DNA of 64,000 nt from Anadara kagoshimensis (Eukaryota > Mollusca > Bivalvia > Arcoida > Arcidae), in assembly GCA_021292105.1 (NCBI GenBank), contig CM037869.1, positions 48,475,577-48,539,576 of the forward strand, read 5' to 3'. Below are positions 62,998 to 64,000 of the stretch, piece by piece (the stretch's first letter is position 1; each line of letters starts with the position of its first letter). The notes beneath the pieces are model-generated. The model was not told the origin of the DNA, did no database searches, and was given only the letters and a program-made list of their open reading frames with translations. Both the position numbers and the translations under genes were made by a program.

Positions 62998-64000
62998 TTT
63001 AAAAAACCTCGTATTTCTTTAACAAATTCTGGCCCCTTTGCACTGCTCTATGACGTTGGATATATTAATATCTTTTCATCTTTTAGATTAGTTCGTTATA
63101 CGAGGTGAAAACTATCCCCCCAACACATGCATTGCACAATTTTCATAAAAAATGCAACAAATATTTTAAACATTCTTAAATTATCAATTCCTGCTTGCTT
63201 TATTTTTATTTATTAATCTTCACACTTGTGTAAGTAATTTCATAATTATACCCCCGTTTCATGCTTTTCAACCAAATGGTTTTCACTTGAATTTTCCTAC
63301 TTAGGTGACCCTTTACAACGTCATTAAATTGATCAAAAACAACCTCTTGCTTTTCAATTGTGTCATATATATGTATTTGTGATAGGTTCGCAGCTCGTAA
63401 CGCCCATGCCAAATGTGCTCTAACTTCCAATAAATTTCGTTGAACCGTTCTCTAAATCTAACTTAATGTACAACAACAATATGTGTAGAGAATAGTATGG
63501 GGGTGGTACAACTTTTGATAGGTATATTCTGTAGAAGCCTCTGGTAGCCTCTATTTCGTTTCAAACTGCTGAGATGACCGTGTTATGTATATATTCTGTT
63601 TTACAATAAACAATGATTATAGATTGGTATGTCCTTATAGACCTATAGGTTAATTATTCCTGTATTTGAATAAAACAAGCACCAGAACCATATATTTTAT
63701 GGGCCGTCACTCGTACGTTAAGGTATTTAACCCTGCATCTTCACTTGGCAATTGGGTGAACAAGAATTGGTCAATTTATGTGCCTTAAGCCCCATTTATA
63801 CGGCGAGAATTGCATACCTAAGTATTTTACTCATATGTAAATTTACTCACGTAAGCAAAAGTATATTTTGCTTTGCGTTCATACATGATTTATGTACCAT
63901 AAGTAAATTTGAAGTTTTCAACCAATTTTGGATAATTTTCATTCTGAACATTGAACAGCTTAAGACTTTATTATCAGATAAGACCGTTTCCTTACTATTT
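62998..64000. other. AT-rich end of the window
   Basis: A 74-codon minus-strand frame (63,206-63,430) without an ATG at its start was not assigned. GCCCCATTTATACGGCGAG near 63,789 resembles a DNA-transposon terminus, but its partner would lie outside the window. Confidence 0.35.

Noticed and set aside
63206-63430. 74-codon minus-strand frame
   Set aside because: It does not begin with ATG and no family was recognised; splice sites were not convincing.

Overview
The window is animal nuclear DNA dominated by repeats, with one recognisable host gene. The tRNA-headed SINEs with a conserved central domain and a (TTGA)n tail, the AT-rich background, the LINE and the many short terminal-inverted-repeat elements all suggest a mollusc, most likely a bivalve. 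That is an inference from repeat types, not from a marker gene. No bacterial features (operons, CRISPR, prokaryotic RNA genes) were seen.

Layout. 1-20,177 is a macrosatellite: seven copies of a ~780-bp unique core, each separated by 1.2-3.9 kb of CA-rich minisatellite. Every complete core carries the same minus-strand SINE. 20,178-20,780 is a short plain spacer. 20,790-26,001 is a ~181-bp satellite with a six-monomer higher-order repeat, ending in a very recent ~450-bp direct duplication. 26,002-28,180 is AT-rich spacer with pieces of DNA transposons and a SINE. 28,184-31,795 (+) is a three-exon gene for a 356-residue Fe(II)/2-oxoglutarate dioxygenase of the phytanoyl-CoA dioxygenase type. 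Its second intron holds a CACTA-type foldback element. 32,429-33,456 is a 40-bp minisatellite.

35,116-52,800 is a nested repeat block. It contains a broken Ty3/gypsy-type LTR element (two long direct repeats around integrase remnants), a three-copy 1.43-kb tandem module related to the 3' half of those repeats, and a 5'-truncated L1/Tx1-type LINE (45,080-49,720) inserted at the junction of two modules with a 10-bp target duplication. 52,800-57,640 holds a 1.82-kb-spaced duplication, a third diverged copy and dispersed blocks of a ~40-bp minisatellite. 58,951-61,651 looks like a complete 2.7-kb element with 54-bp terminal inverted repeats and a 5-bp target duplication. The rest, to 64,000, is AT-rich with one more long inverted repeat.

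Apart from the dioxygenase gene, nothing looks like an expressed host protein. The many long reading frames in the first 20 kb come from CA repeats lacking stop codons. The window's interest lies in repeat architecture: elements inside elements, satellites built around SINE insertions, and several apparently intact non-autonomous DNA elements whose ends and target duplications can be read directly.
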